This document shows positions 53,978 through 64,000 of a stretch of DNA of 64,000 nucleotides, in pieces. The notes beneath the pieces were generated by a model. That model was given only the letters and a program-made list of their open reading frames with translations. It searched no databases and had not been told where the DNA came from. The position numbers were made by a program, and so were the translations under genes. Source of the stretch: Butyribacter intestini (GTDB taxonomy: Bacteria; Bacillota; Clostridia; Lachnospirales; Lachnospiraceae); contig LLKB01000005.1 in the NCBI GenBank assembly GCA_001414325.1, forward strand, positions 233,060 through 297,059, read 5' to 3'. Position 1 is the stretch's first letter, and every line of letters begins with the position of its first letter.

Positions 53978-55261
53978 CTATGCACTCTTTCCATCTTCAC
54001 CGGATGTAAGAAGCTTTGTCTCATTATCTTCCATAATGAGTTTTGGTGACTCTCCATCTAAAACAGCCTCTTTCGTTATAACACATTCTTTTATGTCATC
54101 CTCTGATGGAATTTCATACATAACATCTGTCATAACATCTTCCATAATGGCACGAAGTCCTCTGGCTCCCGTCTTTCTCTCAAACGAAAGTTTTGCCACT
54201 GCCTTTATTGCTTCATCGTCAAATCTTAATTTCACCCCGTCAAGTTCAAGAAGCTTTTTGTACTGTTTTGTGATGGCATTCTTTGGCTCAACAAGAATTT
54301 TCTCAAGTGCTTCCTCTTCAAGAAGATCAAGTGCTACATTTATCGGAAGACGACCGATAAGCTCCGGAATAATTCCAAACTTCACAAAATCTTCCGGAAG
54401 AACCTGTCTGAAAAGATCTCCGATATTATCATCTTTTTCATTTGCGATTTCTGCATTAAATCCAATGGATTTCTGTCCTATTCTTGTACCTATTATCTTT
54501 TCAAGACCGTCAAATGCACCACCGCATATAAACAATATGTTTGTCGTATCAAGCTGGTAGAATTCCTGATGCGGATGCTTTCTTCCTCCCTGTGGTGGAA
54601 CACTCGCAACAGTTCCCTCAAGTATCTTAAGAAGTGCCTGCTGAACGCCTTCACCTGACACATCTCTTGTAATAGATACATTTTCGCCTTTTCTTGTAAT
54701 CTTGTCTATCTCATCTATATAAATAATTCCATGCTCGGCACGCTCCATGTCATAATCTGCCGCCTGAATAATCTTTAAAAGTATATTCTCAACATCTTCG
54801 CCGACATATCCTGCTTCGGTAAGTGCCGTTGCATCTGCAATCGCAAATGGAACATTAAGTATCTTCGCAAGTGTCTGAGCCAGAAATGTTTTTCCGGAAC
54901 CGGTAGGTCCTACCATCATAATGTTACTTTTCTGCAGCTCAACATCCATATCTTTTCCTGAAAGCACTCTCTTGTAGTGATTATACACTGCAACGGACAA
55001 TACTTTTTTTGCATCATCCTGTCCTACAACATACTCATCAAGGAAACTCTTGATTTCCTTTGGCTTGAGCAGATTTATATCACTATCGTCGAAATATTCA
55101 TCGTTCTCCATTTCGAGTTCTTCATCCAGAATCTCTGAACAAAGTTCTATACACTGGTCACAGATATATACATTTGGACCGGCTATAAGTTTACGAACCT
55201 GATTCTGGGTTTTCCCACAAAAAGAACACTTTAACTTTGAATCGTCTTTTTTATTTGCCAT
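53978..55261 (-). CDS. clpX: ClpX, ATPase subunit of ClpXP
   Basis: 427 residues. An N-terminal zinc-binding domain ([10 protein letters not shown]...CDQCIELC, ~10-40) is followed by AAA+ Walker [15 protein letters not shown] and [10 protein letters not shown], the ClpP-docking IGF in [10 protein letters not shown], and a C-terminal small domain ([13 protein letters not shown]). It unfolds tagged proteins and feeds them to ClpP. It lies 21 bp after clpP in the tig-clpP-clpX order. GGGGAGG precedes the ATG. Confidence 0.97.
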   Translation of the reverse strand: MANKKDDSKLKCSFCGKTQNQVRKLIAGPNVYICDQCIELCSEILDEELEMENDEYFDDSDINLLKPKEIKSFLDEYVVGQDDAKKVLSVAVYNHYKRVLSGKDMDVELQKSNIMMVGPTGSGKTFLAQTLAKILNVPFAIADATALTEAGYVGEDVENILLKIIQAADYDMERAEHGIIYIDEIDKITRKGENVSITRDVSGEGVQQALLKILEGTVASVPPQGGRKHPHQEFYQLDTTNILFICGGAFDGLEKIIGTRIGQKSIGFNAEIANEKDDNIGDLFRQVLPEDFVKFGIIPELIGRLPINVALDLLEEEALEKILVEPKNAITKQYKKLLELDGVKLRFDDEAIKAVAKLSFERKTGARGLRAIMEDVMTDVMYEIPSEDDIKECVITKEAVLDGESPKLIMEDNETKLLTSGEDGKSA

Positions 55262-55282
55262 TTCGACCTCCCCTGAACATTT

Positions 55283-55870
55283 TTATTTTCTGTTTGTTAC
55301 TATTTCGTCAATAAGACCATATTCTTTAGCTTCAAGAGCTGTCATATAGTTATCTCTCTCTGTATCTGCTGCAATAACATCAAGTGGTTTGCCTGTATTT
55401 TCAGCGAGTATCTGGTTTAATCTCTCTCTTGTCTTAAGAATCTGTTCTGCTACAATACGAATTTCTGTCTCCTGGCCTCTCGCTCCGCCTGATGGCTGAT
55501 GTATCATTATCTCCGCATTAGGAAGTGCAAATCTCTTTCCTTTCGCACCGCCTGCAAGCAGAAATGCTCCCATACTTGCAGCAAGTCCCATACATATCGT
55601 TGATACATCACATTTCACATAATTCATAGTATCATAGATTGCAAATCCGGCACTGACTGAACCACCTGGGCTGTTTATATAAAGATGTATATCCTTTGTT
55701 GAATCCTGTGATTCAAGGAAAAGAAGCTGTGATACAACAAGACTTGCAATATCATCGTTTACTTCATTTGAGAGAAAAATAATCCTCTCCTGCAATAATC
55801 TTGAATAAATATCATACGAACGCTCTCCACCACTTGTTTTCTCAATAACATAAGGTATGCTGTAACTCAT
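55283..55870 (-). CDS. clpP: ClpP protease subunit
   Basis: 195 residues, standard length. The catalytic triad is visible: Ser in [11 protein letters not shown], His in MIHQPSGG and Asp in [11 protein letters not shown]. The N-terminal [20 protein letters not shown] is typical. It forms the tetradecameric chamber that works with ClpX. It lies between tig and clpX. GGGGG lies 7 nt before the ATG. Confidence 0.97.
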   Translation of the reverse strand: MSYSIPYVIEKTSGGERSYDIYSRLLQERIIFLSNEVNDDIASLVVSQLLFLESQDSTKDIHLYINSPGGSVSAGFAIYDTMNYVKCDVSTICMGLAASMGAFLLAGGAKGKRFALPNAEIMIHQPSGGARGQETEIRIVAEQILKTRERLNQILAENTGKPLDVIAADTERDNYMTALEAKEYGLIDEIVTNRK

Positions 55871-55937
55871 TATCGTTCCCCCTTTATTATGTGCCTGTTT
55901 TTATAAACGGCATAATAGTGCAAAACGCCAACCGTAT

Positions 55938-55972
55938 GAACAGCTGTGTATATGAATATACACAATCTGTTC
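55938..55972. other. Hairpin between tig and clpP
   Basis: GAACAG and TGTGTATA pair with TATACACA and CTGTTC around a 4-nt loop; flanking CGCCAACCG and CGGCTGACG can extend it imperfectly. No T run follows, so it may be a processing or stability element separating tig from clpPX. Confidence 0.5.
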
Positions 55973-55998
55973 TAAATTCGGCTGACGTAAGCTAATAA

Positions 55999-57285
55999 TT
56001 ATTTCTCAACTGCAGCTTCTGTTACCATTTCAACTGCTTTCTGTACGGCAAGATCAAGACCGATCTGCTTTTTCTCTTCTTCGCCAATAACTTCTTTTAA
56101 TTTATCGACTTCCATCTGATACATTGAAGCCATATTCTCAATCTCTTTATCAAGTTCTTCCTCAGTTGTCTCGATGTTCTCTGCTGCAACTACTGCTTCA
56201 AGAACAAGGCGGCTCTGGATACGCTTAAGTGCCTGTGGCTTAAGCTCCTCGATCATCTTCTGAGGTGTAAGACCTGTAAACTGCATATACTGGTCGATTG
56301 AAAGTCCCTGCGAAGAAAGTCTCTGTGCAAACTCCTGTGTCATCTGACGTGTCTGTGCATCAACCATCTGCTCAGGAATATCCATCTGTGCATTTTCGAT
56401 TATCTTACCGATAACAGCTTCTTCTCTTTCTCTCTTAAGAGCTTCTTCTTTGTTCTCTGTAAGTTTCTTCTTTAAGTCTTCTTTATATTCTGCGATAGTA
56501 TCGAAGTTTGATACATCCTGTGCAAAATCATCATCAAGTTCAGGAAGTTCCTTAACCTTAATCTCCTTAATCTTAACCTTGAATACTGCCGGCTTGCCCT
56601 GGAGTTCTTCTGCCTGATAATTCTCAGGGAATGTAACATTTACTTCTACATCATCACCGATGTTCTTTCCGACAAGCTGTTCCTCGAAGTTATCAATGAA
56701 TGAATGTGAGCCAAGTACCAACGAATAATCATCAGCCTTTCCACCTTCAAACTGTTTTCCGTCTACATATCCGTCAAAGTCAATAAGAACTGTATCTCCA
56801 TCCTGTGTTGCTCTATCATCGATGTCAAGCATTCTTGCATTTGATTCTCTTACTTTGTTTATCTCAGCTTCTACTTCTTCGTCTGTAACTTCAACTTCTT
56901 TCTTTTCTACTTCAATCCCTTTATATTCGCCGAGAGTAACTTCCGGCTTAAGTGCAACTGTTGCCGTGAAAATAAATGGTTTTCCACTTTCAATCTGTGT
57001 TACATCGATTTCAGGCTGTGCAACGATCTCAAGTTCGCTCTCTTTAGCTGCGTCAGCATAAGCATCAGGAATAATTGAATTGGCTGCATCTTCATAAAAT
57101 ATTCCCTTGCCATACATCTTCTCAATCATAGCACGAGGAGCTTTTCCTTTACGGAAGCCTGGCATAGAGATTTTATTTTTATTTTTCTTGTATGCCTTAG
57201 CAATTGCGTTTTCAAACTCTTCGCTTGAAACTTCAATTGTAAGTTTAGCCATATTCTTTTCTAACTTTTCTACCTGTACACTCAT
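55999..57285 (-). CDS. tig: Trigger factor
   Basis: 428 residues. The N-terminal ribosome-binding domain has the signature MPGFRKGKAPRAMIEKMYG, the FKBP-type prolyl isomerase domain is at ~160-245 (GDTVLIDFDGYVDGKQFEGG), and a helical C-terminal chaperone domain follows. It binds nascent chains at the ribosome exit. It is the first gene of tig-clpP-clpX, a common arrangement. AGGAGG lies 8 nt before the ATG. Confidence 0.96.
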   Translation of the reverse strand: MSVQVEKLEKNMAKLTIEVSSEEFENAIAKAYKKNKNKISMPGFRKGKAPRAMIEKMYGKGIFYEDAANSIIPDAYADAAKESELEIVAQPEIDVTQIESGKPFIFTATVALKPEVTLGEYKGIEVEKKEVEVTDEEVEAEINKVRESNARMLDIDDRATQDGDTVLIDFDGYVDGKQFEGGKADDYSLVLGSHSFIDNFEEQLVGKNIGDDVEVNVTFPENYQAEELQGKPAVFKVKIKEIKVKELPELDDDFAQDVSNFDTIAEYKEDLKKKLTENKEEALKREREEAVIGKIIENAQMDIPEQMVDAQTRQMTQEFAQRLSSQGLSIDQYMQFTGLTPQKMIEELKPQALKRIQSRLVLEAVVAAENIETTEEELDKEIENMASMYQMEVDKLKEVIGEEEKKQIGLDLAVQKAVEMVTEAAVEK

Positions 57286-57417
57286 TTTAATATTTCCTCC
57301 TTAACATTGCCGGGAAATCTCCCGTAAATCACCATTTGTATAATATATCATGAATACCCTGATAAAATCAAGCTGTTTCTTATACTTTTTATATCAAAAA
57401 ATGTATTTTATTATTCT

Positions 57418-58761
57418 TTACTTAATCCCATGGCCTTTTGCATACAATACACTGACAACCTCGTCAACATATTTTTTGCAAAGTTCATCTGTTCCCGCTT
57501 CAACCATAACCCTTATAACAGGCTCAGTGCCGCTTTCCCTTAGAAGTATCCTGCCCTCATCTCCAAGTTCATCCGCAACTTTCTTTACTGCTGCCTGAAC
57601 ATCTTTATCCTCTCTTGCTGCAGGCTTATCAGCAACACGAACATTCTTAAGAAGCTGTGGATAAACCTTTAAATCTTTTCTAAGTTCTGAAAGTTTTGCT
57701 TTTTTCTCAAGCATTACTTCCATAAGCATAAGCGATGTGAGAACTCCGTCACCAGTAACAGCATATTTGCTGAAAATGATGTGACCCGACTGCTCTCCAC
57801 CGAGAGAATGACCGTTCTCCATCATGTTCGCATTGACATATTTATCTCCAACTGCTGTCTGCTCATATGCGATGTCTGCTCTTTCAAGAGCTTTATAAAG
57901 TCCGAGGTTTGACATAACGGTTGTAACAATCGTATTATTATTTAATTCACCTTTTTCTTTCAGATAGCATCCGCAGAGATAAAGAATGGCATCTCCGTCT
58001 ATAACCTCGCCCTTATCGTCAACTGCTAGACATCTATCGGCATCTCCGTCATAAGCAAATCCAACATCAAGATTATTTTCCTTAACAAATTTCTGAAGAT
58101 TTTCAATATGTGTCGAACCGCATCCATCATTTATATTGATACCATTTGGTTCCATACCGATGGCATATGTCTTTGCACCGAGGGCATCAAAAACACCCTT
58201 TGCAACTGAGTACGAAGAACCATTCGCACAGTCAAGTCCTACCCTGATATTTTTAAAAGACCTTGTCGCAAGCGACATAAGATAACCTATATATCTGTGT
58301 CTTCCTATCGCATAATCAACCGTACATCCGATTTTTTCCCTTGTAGCCATAGGAAGCGTATCTTCCGGGCTGTCAATGTATGCCTCGATCTTTTCTTCAA
58401 TCTCAGCCTCAAGTTTATGTCCTTTTCCGTTAATGACCTTAAGTCCGTTATCATAGTAAGGATTGTGACTTGCTGAAATCATGATTCCACAGTCAAAGTC
58501 CTCCGTTCTTACTACATACGAAACACTCGGTGTAGGTGTGACATGAAGAAGATATACATCAGCACCACTTGCCGTAAGTCCGGAAGAAAGTGCATCCTCA
58601 AACATATAACTTGATCTTCTTGTATCTTTTCCTATTATTATACGAGCCTTGTGCTCTCTGCCGTAATACCATCCTAGAAATCTTCCGACTTTATATGCAT
58701 GAACAACATTCAAATTTACATTTGCTTCCCCACGAAAGCCGTCTGTTCCAAAATATTTCAT
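57418..58761 (-). CDS. glmM: Phosphoglucosamine mutase
   Basis: 447 residues. The phosphoserine loop MISASHNPYYDNG, metal loop DGDADRCLAVD, sugar-binding GGEQSGHIIF and phosphate-binding RESGTEPVIRVMVEA are all present. It converts glucosamine-6-P to glucosamine-1-P for UDP-GlcNAc and cell-wall synthesis. GCGGAGG lies 9 nt before the ATG. It stands 132 bp upstream of tig. Confidence 0.96.
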   Translation of the reverse strand: MKYFGTDGFRGEANVNLNVVHAYKVGRFLGWYYGREHKARIIIGKDTRRSSYMFEDALSSGLTASGADVYLLHVTPTPSVSYVVRTEDFDCGIMISASHNPYYDNGLKVINGKGHKLEAEIEEKIEAYIDSPEDTLPMATREKIGCTVDYAIGRHRYIGYLMSLATRSFKNIRVGLDCANGSSYSVAKGVFDALGAKTYAIGMEPNGININDGCGSTHIENLQKFVKENNLDVGFAYDGDADRCLAVDDKGEVIDGDAILYLCGCYLKEKGELNNNTIVTTVMSNLGLYKALERADIAYEQTAVGDKYVNANMMENGHSLGGEQSGHIIFSKYAVTGDGVLTSLMLMEVMLEKKAKLSELRKDLKVYPQLLKNVRVADKPAAREDKDVQAAVKKVADELGDEGRILLRESGTEPVIRVMVEAGTDELCKKYVDEVVSVLYAKGHGIK

Positions 58762-58901
58762 CTATCTTTTCCTCCGCTGTCTGCTTTAATTGTCATACAG
58801 TATCTTTATATGTAATTTTAACATATAATTTTATATATTTTTTTACACACATATAAAATCTTATCACATTGCCATTGGCAAATCAATATCTTTTCTGAGT
58901 A

Positions 58902-59657
58902 TTAGTTCTCATAAAAGTGGCAGCACTTACTTCTTTTGGAGAGCACATCAAAACCATATCCTTTTTCTTTTAATTCGAGTATAATGTTATTTAAAACTGA
59001 TAATGTCATCTTGTTTGCACCGGAATCGTGCATCAATATTACCGGTTCGTCGTATCTGACATAATCCTTTCTTATATTCTGCATTATCGAGGTCTGCGTT
59101 GGATTTCCAACCGAATCCTCGGCACTTACATTCCAGTCCGCATACTCAAGACCGATATTTTTAAATCTCTGTATGATATTGTCCCTGTAGCTGCTTATAT
59201 ATGTATTGGCACTTCCCCACGGAAATCTCACAAGACCTGCATCATAATCAAACTGTTTTTTTAATATATTTTTTACTTTAATAACATCCTTATAATATGT
59301 ATCACAATTACAATATATCCGGTCTGCCTCATGACAGTAAGTATGCACTCCGATTTCATGCCCTTGCGATATTTCTCTTTTTATCGTCTGCTCCTCTCCG
59401 TTTATCTGCTGTCCTATGACAAAAAATGTTGCCTTTACCCCCTCACTCTCTAAAATATCAAGATATTTTTCAGTAAGGCAGCTCGGCCCGTCATCAAAAG
59501 TAAGATATGCTATTTTTTTAGTGTTTTGAATATTTTTTCCATTATCTTTTGCAATTACATCTACCACTTTATCCTTTTGCTCTGTTCTTTCACAACCACT
59601 TAACATAGTCACAAGAAACAAGGTGAACACACATAACATTATTTCAAAAAACATCAT
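58902..59657 (-). CDS. Polysaccharide deacetylase, probable lipoprotein
   Basis: 251 residues. An N-terminal hydrophobic stretch ends in a lipobox-like LSGC (Cys at ~22), so it is probably lipid-anchored outside the membrane. The NodB domain has LTFDDGPS (catalytic base and metal Asp), the HTYCH metal His pair, RFPWGSAN and a C-terminal ILMHDSG. It probably removes acetyl groups from peptidoglycan or another GlcNAc polymer. The site before ATG 59657 is poor; GGGGG lies 26 nt upstream, so a non-ATG start slightly upstream is possible. Confidence 0.85.
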   Translation of the reverse strand: MMFFEIMLCVFTLFLVTMLSGCERTEQKDKVVDVIAKDNGKNIQNTKKIAYLTFDDGPSCLTEKYLDILESEGVKATFFVIGQQINGEEQTIKREISQGHEIGVHTYCHEADRIYCNCDTYYKDVIKVKNILKKQFDYDAGLVRFPWGSANTYISSYRDNIIQRFKNIGLEYADWNVSAEDSVGNPTQTSIMQNIRKDYVRYDEPVILMHDSGANKMTLSVLNNIILELKEKGYGFDVLSKRSKCCHFYEN

Positions 59658-59750
59658 GATTTTTCTGTAAATAATACAAATTACCCCCTCTTTGATAAAA
59701 AAACAATTTTTTCATGTATATCTTATGCAAATTATATGGCTATATGCTTG

Positions 59751-59779
59751 TTGCTTTTAGTTCTTTTTTAGAATATAAT
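59751..59779 (+). promoter_or_regulatory. Promoter of the cellobiose phosphorylase gene
   Basis: TTGCTT at 59751-59756, 17 bp, then TATAAT at 59774-59779. It leaves a leader of about 110 nt that contains the family C hairpin. Confidence 0.65.
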
Positions 59780-59803
59780 TTGTAGAGATTATTAAAAATC
59801 GAA

Positions 59804-59871
59804 TATACTTCCGGAATCTTCTGACCGAATACTTTCGTCTGTATTTTTTGAGAAGATACCGTGAGTACATA
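59804..59871. repeat. Family C hairpin, copy C3, in the phosphorylase leader
   Basis: TATACTTCCGGAATCTTCT pairs with AGAAGATACCGTGAGTACATA with a few mismatches. The right arm matches C2 (reverse complement) at 19 of about 20 bases. It lies between the promoter and the ribosome-binding site. Confidence 0.55.
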
Positions 59872-59894
59872 ATTAACATGAACGGAGGAAAAAT

Positions 59895-62336
59895 ATGAAA
59901 TTTGGATTTTTCGATGACCCAAATAAGGAGTATGTCATTACAACTCCTAAAACACCTCTTCCATGGATAAACTATCTTGGAAGCAGCAATTTTTTTTCAC
60001 TTATTTCAAATACCTGCGGTGGTTACAGCTTCTACAAGGATGCAAAACTTCTCCGCCTTACCCGTTACCGTTACAACAACATCCCTACGGATGAGGGCGG
60101 ACGCTATTATTACATAAAAGACGGTGATACTGTATGGAATCCCGGCTGGCAGCCTGTAAAAACAGACCTCGACTCTTATGAGTGTCGTCATGGTATGGGC
60201 TACAGCCGTTTTACATCAAGTAAAAATGATATTGAAGCATCTCTTTTAGCTTTTGTTCCGGTTAATGACAACTGTGAAATAAACCAGCTTAAGATAACAA
60301 ATAAATCATCTAAGCCAAAAAATATCACTCTTTTCTCTTATGTTGAGTTCTGCCTCTGGAATGCCATGGATGATATGACAAACTTCCAGCGTAACTTAAA
60401 TATTGGTGAAGTTGAGGTAGTAGGCTCTACTATCTACCACAAGACAGAGTATCGTGAGCGTAGAAATCATTTTGCCGTATATTCAGTAAATACTGATGTA
60501 GACGGATTTGACACAAGCCGTGATGAATTTTTAGGTGCATACCGTGGTGTCGCTGATCCTGCCGTAGTTGAGGAGGGAAAAGCCCACAACTCTATAGCAA
60601 GCGGATGGAGTCCTATCGGTTCACACCAGATAAATGTCACTCTTGAGCCTGATGAGACAAAGAGCTTTATCTTCGTTCTTGGATATTGTGAGAACCCTGT
60701 TGATGAAAAATTTGTCGCACCTAATGTTATCAATAAAAAGCCTGCTGATGAGCTTCTTGCAAAATACAAGACTGATGAACAGGTATATGCAGCACTTGAC
60801 GAACTTAAACTTGACTGGGAAAGTCTCCTTTCTAAATTTACCGTTAAATCAGACGAAGAAAAACTTGACCGCATGGTGAATATTTGGAATCAGTATCAGT
60901 GTATGGTGACCTTTAATATGTCGCGTTCAGCTTCTTACTACGAGTCAGGTATCGGTCGTGGAATGGGATTCAGGGATTCATGCCAGGATCTTTTAGGTTT
61001 CGTTCATCTTATTCCTGAGCGTGCAAGAGAGAGAATCATCGACATTGCATCTACACAGTTTGAAGACGGAAGTGCTTACCATCAGTATCAGCCTCTCACA
61101 AAAAAAGGCAACTCTGATATAGGAAGCGGCTTCAACGATGATCCTTTATGGCTTATCGCAGGAACATCTGCTTACATCCGTGAAACAGGTGATACTTCTA
61201 TTCTTGAAGAAATGGTTCCTTTCGACAATGATGAGAGTAAAGCTGTTACTCTTATGGAACATCTTAAACGCTCATTCGACTATATTGTAAACCATAAAGG
61301 GCCACACAATCTTCCGCTTATCGGACGTGCAGACTGGAATGACTGTCTTAACCTCAACTGTTTCTCAGAGCATCCGGGTGAATCTTTCCAGACATTCGGA
61401 CCTAGCGAGGGTCCTGTTGCAGAGTCAGTATTTATCGGTGGAATGTTCGTCAAATACGGCAAAGAATATGCAGACCTCTGTGCATACACAGGTGACCAGA
61501 CAGAAGCCGACCGTGCAATGAAAGAAGTCGCAGCAATGAACGATGCTGTACTTGACGGCGGCTGGGATGGCGACTGGTTTGTCCGTGCGTATGACGCATA
61601 TGGCAAAAAAATTGGTTCTAAGGAATGTGAAGAAGGTCAGATATACATTGAACCACAGGGCTTCTGCGTACTTGCAGGAATCGGTGTTGAGACCGGTGAA
61701 GCTAAAAAAGCTCTTGATTCAGTAAAAGAAAAACTTGATACAAAATATGGTATCGTATTATTACAGCCTGCTTACACAAAATATCATGTAGAACTTGGTG
61801 AGATTTCTTCTTATCCACCCGGATATAAAGAAAATGCAGGTATCTTCTGTCACAACAATCCGTGGGTATCATGTGCCGAGACAGTTATCGGTCGTGGAAA
61901 CAGAGCTTTTGAGATCTACAAAAAGACTTGTCCTGCTTATATCGAAGACATCAGCGAGATTCACTGCACAGAGCCTTATGTTTACTCTCAGATGATAGCG
62001 GGAAAAGATGCTCACTTCTTCGGACAGGCTAAGAACAGCTGGCTTACAGGAACTGCTGCATGGACATTTGTAAATGTTTCACAGTATATCCTCGGTGTAG
62101 TACCTACATTAAATGGACTCAGCATTGACCCATGCATCCCGTCAGAGATGGGAACAGAGTTTACAATGACCCGTAAATACCGCGAGGGAATTTACAATAT
62201 CAAAGTAGAAAATCCTTCAAAGGTAGAAAAAGGTGTTGTAAAACTTATTGTAAACGGAAAAGAACATACAGACACAACTGTAGTTCCTTATGAAAAAGGT
62301 CAGACACATTATGATGTAACAGTTGTAATGGGGTAG
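59895..62336 (+). CDS. GH94 cellobiose phosphorylase
   Basis: 813 residues, full length for family GH94. An N-terminal beta-sandwich (~1-290, [33 protein letters not shown]) is followed by an (alpha/alpha)6 barrel (~330-740) with [18 protein letters not shown], the catalytic Asp in [12 protein letters not shown], and [17 protein letters not shown], then a C-terminal beta domain. There is no signal peptide, so it acts in the cytoplasm, splitting cellobiose with phosphate into glucose-1-phosphate and glucose. Specificity for cellobiose over longer cellodextrins is likely but not certain. No transporter is adjacent. CGGAGG lies 7 nt before the ATG. Confidence 0.92.
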   Translation: MKFGFFDDPNKEYVITTPKTPLPWINYLGSSNFFSLISNTCGGYSFYKDAKLLRLTRYRYNNIPTDEGGRYYYIKDGDTVWNPGWQPVKTDLDSYECRHGMGYSRFTSSKNDIEASLLAFVPVNDNCEINQLKITNKSSKPKNITLFSYVEFCLWNAMDDMTNFQRNLNIGEVEVVGSTIYHKTEYRERRNHFAVYSVNTDVDGFDTSRDEFLGAYRGVADPAVVEEGKAHNSIASGWSPIGSHQINVTLEPDETKSFIFVLGYCENPVDEKFVAPNVINKKPADELLAKYKTDEQVYAALDELKLDWESLLSKFTVKSDEEKLDRMVNIWNQYQCMVTFNMSRSASYYESGIGRGMGFRDSCQDLLGFVHLIPERARERIIDIASTQFEDGSAYHQYQPLTKKGNSDIGSGFNDDPLWLIAGTSAYIRETGDTSILEEMVPFDNDESKAVTLMEHLKRSFDYIVNHKGPHNLPLIGRADWNDCLNLNCFSEHPGESFQTFGPSEGPVAESVFIGGMFVKYGKEYADLCAYTGDQTEADRAMKEVAAMNDAVLDGGWDGDWFVRAYDAYGKKIGSKECEEGQIYIEPQGFCVLAGIGVETGEAKKALDSVKEKLDTKYGIVLLQPAYTKYHVELGEISSYPPGYKENAGIFCHNNPWVSCAETVIGRGNRAFEIYKKTCPAYIEDISEIHCTEPYVYSQMIAGKDAHFFGQAKNSWLTGTAAWTFVNVSQYILGVVPTLNGLSIDPCIPSEMGTEFTMTRKYREGIYNIKVENPSKVEKGVVKLIVNGKEHTDTTVVPYEKGQTHYDVTVVMG

Positions 62337-62403
62337 GGTTGAGTTGAACGATATATAAAAATTTCAATGCAGGAGAACAAGCTTTCTTGCACCGAATAAC
62401 AAC

Positions 62404-62446
62404 AAAATCCCATGTTTACCGTAAATGCGGCAGACATGGGATTTTT
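62404..62446. terminator. Bidirectional terminator between the phosphorylase gene and folA
   Basis: AATCCCATGT pairs with ACATGGGATT around an 18-nt loop, with A run left and T run right. It touches the folA stop codon. Confidence 0.8.
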
Positions 62447-62934
62447 TATCTTCTCTTATATTGATAAAAATAATATTCCAAGTCATAATAAGTCCATTCA
62501 TCGGAGTCATGCGTCATAATCCACTCGTCTGACTCTTCAAAATTTTCAAGGTAGGCATCTGCCTGATACTCATAATCAACTTTCGTTATATATGCTCTTT
62601 CACAGTACGGAAAAAACTCCTTATATACTTTCTCCCCACCGACAACAAAAATATCCTCATCAGCATAATTTTTAAGTTCTTCCATTGCTTCATCCATATC
62701 ATGAACTATTTTGGCATTGCCATAAGAATAATTTTGGTCCGATGTTAAAATTATATTTGTCCTGCCGCCGAGCGTAGTCCCACCCGGTATAGATTCCATA
62801 GTCCTTCTGTCCCCAACGACAACCTTGCCGTCCGTTAATTCCTTAAACAGCTTTTTATCTGCCGGAATTGACACAAGAATCTCACCTTTATTGCTTATCG
62901 CCCAGTTTGAATCTACACATGCTATAAGATTCAT
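62446..62934 (-). CDS. folA: Dihydrofolate reductase
   Basis: 162 residues. [20 protein letters not shown], the conserved acidic residue in [23 protein letters not shown] and [22 protein letters not shown] identify DHFR. It reduces dihydrofolate with NADPH. The usual LPWxLPxDL segment is diverged ([12 protein letters not shown]). Start ATG 62934 overlaps the hflX stop by 4 bases (ATGA), so translation is coupled; a GGAGG 10 nt upstream lies in the end of hflX. Confidence 0.92.
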   Translation of the reverse strand: MNLIACVDSNWAISNKGEILVSIPADKKLFKELTDGKVVVGDRRTMESIPGGTTLGGRTNIILTSDQNYSYGNAKIVHDMDEAMEELKNYADEDIFVVGGEKVYKEFFPYCERAYITKVDYEYQADAYLENFEESDEWIMTHDSDEWTYYDLEYYFYQYKRR

Positions 62935-64000
62935 TCCTCCCAAGCCTCCTTTTTCTTCTCCTCTTTCACGAAGAGATACATATATTCTTTCGGAATTAGA
63001 GCCTTTATATAAATTCCTTCGTTTCGGTATTCCTCCTCCACTATCTGACCGTACTTTCTGACACTTGCCACGACTGAAGCTTCATCGTATCCAAACACCT
63101 TGTCTAGAAGTTTCTTTCCCTCCGCTATCACTTCGCTTATAACATCAAGCATATTTTCTATACCGTCACCGGTCTTTGCCGAAATCTTGACTGTCCTGTC
63201 TGCTACAAGGTCTTTCAATGTATTTTCACTATCACAAATATCAATCTTATTAAAAGCCGTAACTATCTTCTTGTCTCCGACTTCAAGCTTTCTGAGTGTT
63301 TCATAAACCGTAAACATCTGTGCATCCATATCCTCATTTGAACCGTCAACAACATGAAGTATTATGTCGGCATACTTTGCTTCTTCAAGTGTACTTCTAA
63401 ATGCCTGTATAAGATGATGCGGAAGTTTTCTTATAAATCCTACGGTATCAGTAAACAATATCTCCTCACCGTTTTCTCTCACAAGTTTTCTCGTTGTAGG
63501 GTCAAGTGTCGCAAAAAGTTTATCCTCCGATAAAACTCCTGCCCCCGTAAGATGATTGAGAAGGGTTGACTTTCCGGCATTTGTATAACCTACTATCGCA
63601 ACGACCGGCACCGGGTTTTCCTGACGCTTCTTTCTCGTCAGCTCTCTAGTCCTTTTTACCTGTTCGAGTTCTTTTCTGACCTGTGTTATCCTCTCCTTGA
63701 TAAGCCGCCTGTCCATCTCAAGCTTTTGCTCTCCCGGACCTCTCGTACCGATACCTCCTCCAAGTCTTGAGAGTTCACTTCTTCCACCGATAAGATGCGA
63801 AGCACGGTATCTAAGCTGTGCCAGTTCCACCTGAAGTTTACCCTCACTTGTCGATGCTCTCTTAGCAAAAATATCAAGTATCATAACAGTCCTGTCAATA
63901 ACTTTCACATCGAGCATATCAGACAGATTGTTAAACTGTGCAGGTGTAAGCTCATCATCACATACCACCGTATCAGCGTGATGCTTTATAACAAGCTCCC
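62931..64000 (-). CDS. hflX: GTPase HflX (N-terminus off right edge)
   Basis: The frame stays open past 63968 to the right edge ([19 protein letters not shown]), so the true start is outside. The visible ~355 residues include the HflX N-terminal domain ([17 protein letters not shown]), the glycine-rich [17 protein letters not shown] linker, G1 [25 protein letters not shown] and NKID. HflX binds 50S subunits and splits stalled ribosomes. It is coupled to folA by an ATGA overlap. Confidence 0.95.
   Translation of the reverse strand, partial: ELVIKHHADTVVCDDELTPAQFNNLSDMLDVKVIDRTVMILDIFAKRASTSEGKLQVELAQLRYRASHLIGGRSELSRLGGGIGTRGPGEQKLEMDRRLIKERITQVRKELEQVKRTRELTRKKRQENPVPVVAIVGYTNAGKSTLLNHLTGAGVLSEDKLFATLDPTTRKLVRENGEEILFTDTVGFIRKLPHHLIQAFRSTLEEAKYADIILHVVDGSNEDMDAQMFTVYETLRKLEVGDKKIVTAFNKIDICDSENTLKDLVADRTVKISAKTGDGIENMLDVISEVIAEGKKLLDKVFGYDEASVVASVRKYGQIVEEEYRNEGIYIKALIPKEYMYLFVKEEKKKEAWEE

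Overview
The window is an AT-rich, densely coded bacterial chromosome segment of Firmicutes type. Strong GGAGG ribosome-binding sites, short intergenic gaps, a T-box in front of pheST, heterodimeric ABC exporters, a GH94 cellobiose phosphorylase, two L,D-transpeptidases and BspA-type LRR proteins point to a gut Lachnospiraceae; a Lachnospira / Eubacterium eligens-like organism is my guess from memory, not a database match. Most genes lie on the minus strand. There is no prophage, complete insertion sequence, CRISPR array, rRNA or replication origin.

Layout, left to right. 1-1.5 kb: the edge of a VWA-like/metallopeptidase-like gene and an LRR protein. 1.7-7.1 kb: flavodiiron protein, cytidylate-kinase-like protein, secreted L,D-transpeptidase, purine nucleoside phosphorylase. 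7.4-11.1 kb: a two-subunit ABC exporter. 11.1-16.2 kb: a small conserved protein, a tiny Cys-rich protein, a GlgX-like protein that has lost its catalytic residues, and an ABC-F protein. 16.4-19.2 kb: glycosyltransferase, YqeY, two identical tRNA-Gln(CUG) genes, zinc-dependent PLC-like protein. 19.4-20.7 kb: a CorC/HlyC transporter. 20.8-24.8 kb: an unusual three-gene operon, a MinD/ParA-like protein with a broken P-loop plus two cytoplasmic helical-domain/beta-helix proteins. 25.1-26.2 kb: a FliB-like Cys-cluster protein coupled to a 50-aa membrane protein. 26.6-33.3 kb: pyrE-pyrD-pyrK-pyrF-pyrC with a Nudix-like protein and asd. 33.7-41.5 kb: hisS, a second L,D-transpeptidase, an Amt-PII fusion and small membrane proteins. 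42-48.7 kb: pheST with T-box, murF, ddl. 48.9-58.8 kb: an NlpC/P60 protein, engB, lon, clpX, clpP, tig, glmM. 58.9-64 kb: polysaccharide deacetylase, cellobiose phosphorylase, folA and the edge of hflX.

The genes are mostly housekeeping: pyrimidine synthesis, cell-wall precursors and crosslinking (glmM, murF, ddl, L,D-transpeptidases, NlpC/P60), protein quality control (tig-clpP-clpX-lon) and cellodextrin phosphorolysis. What stands out is the intergenic DNA. At least three families of palindromic repeats recur: family A at 7186, 26259 and a relic at 40652; family B at 33387, 41743 and 53726, two copies flanked by 8-bp direct repeats; family C at 17862, 37403 and 59804. Families A and B show paired base changes in their helices. 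A long palindrome with an 80-bp tandem array follows hisS.

The best candidate for an undescribed system is the operon at 20762-24824. Second-rank leads are the structured repeat families, the GlgX-like pseudoenzyme, and the perfect palindrome next to the ddl promoter.
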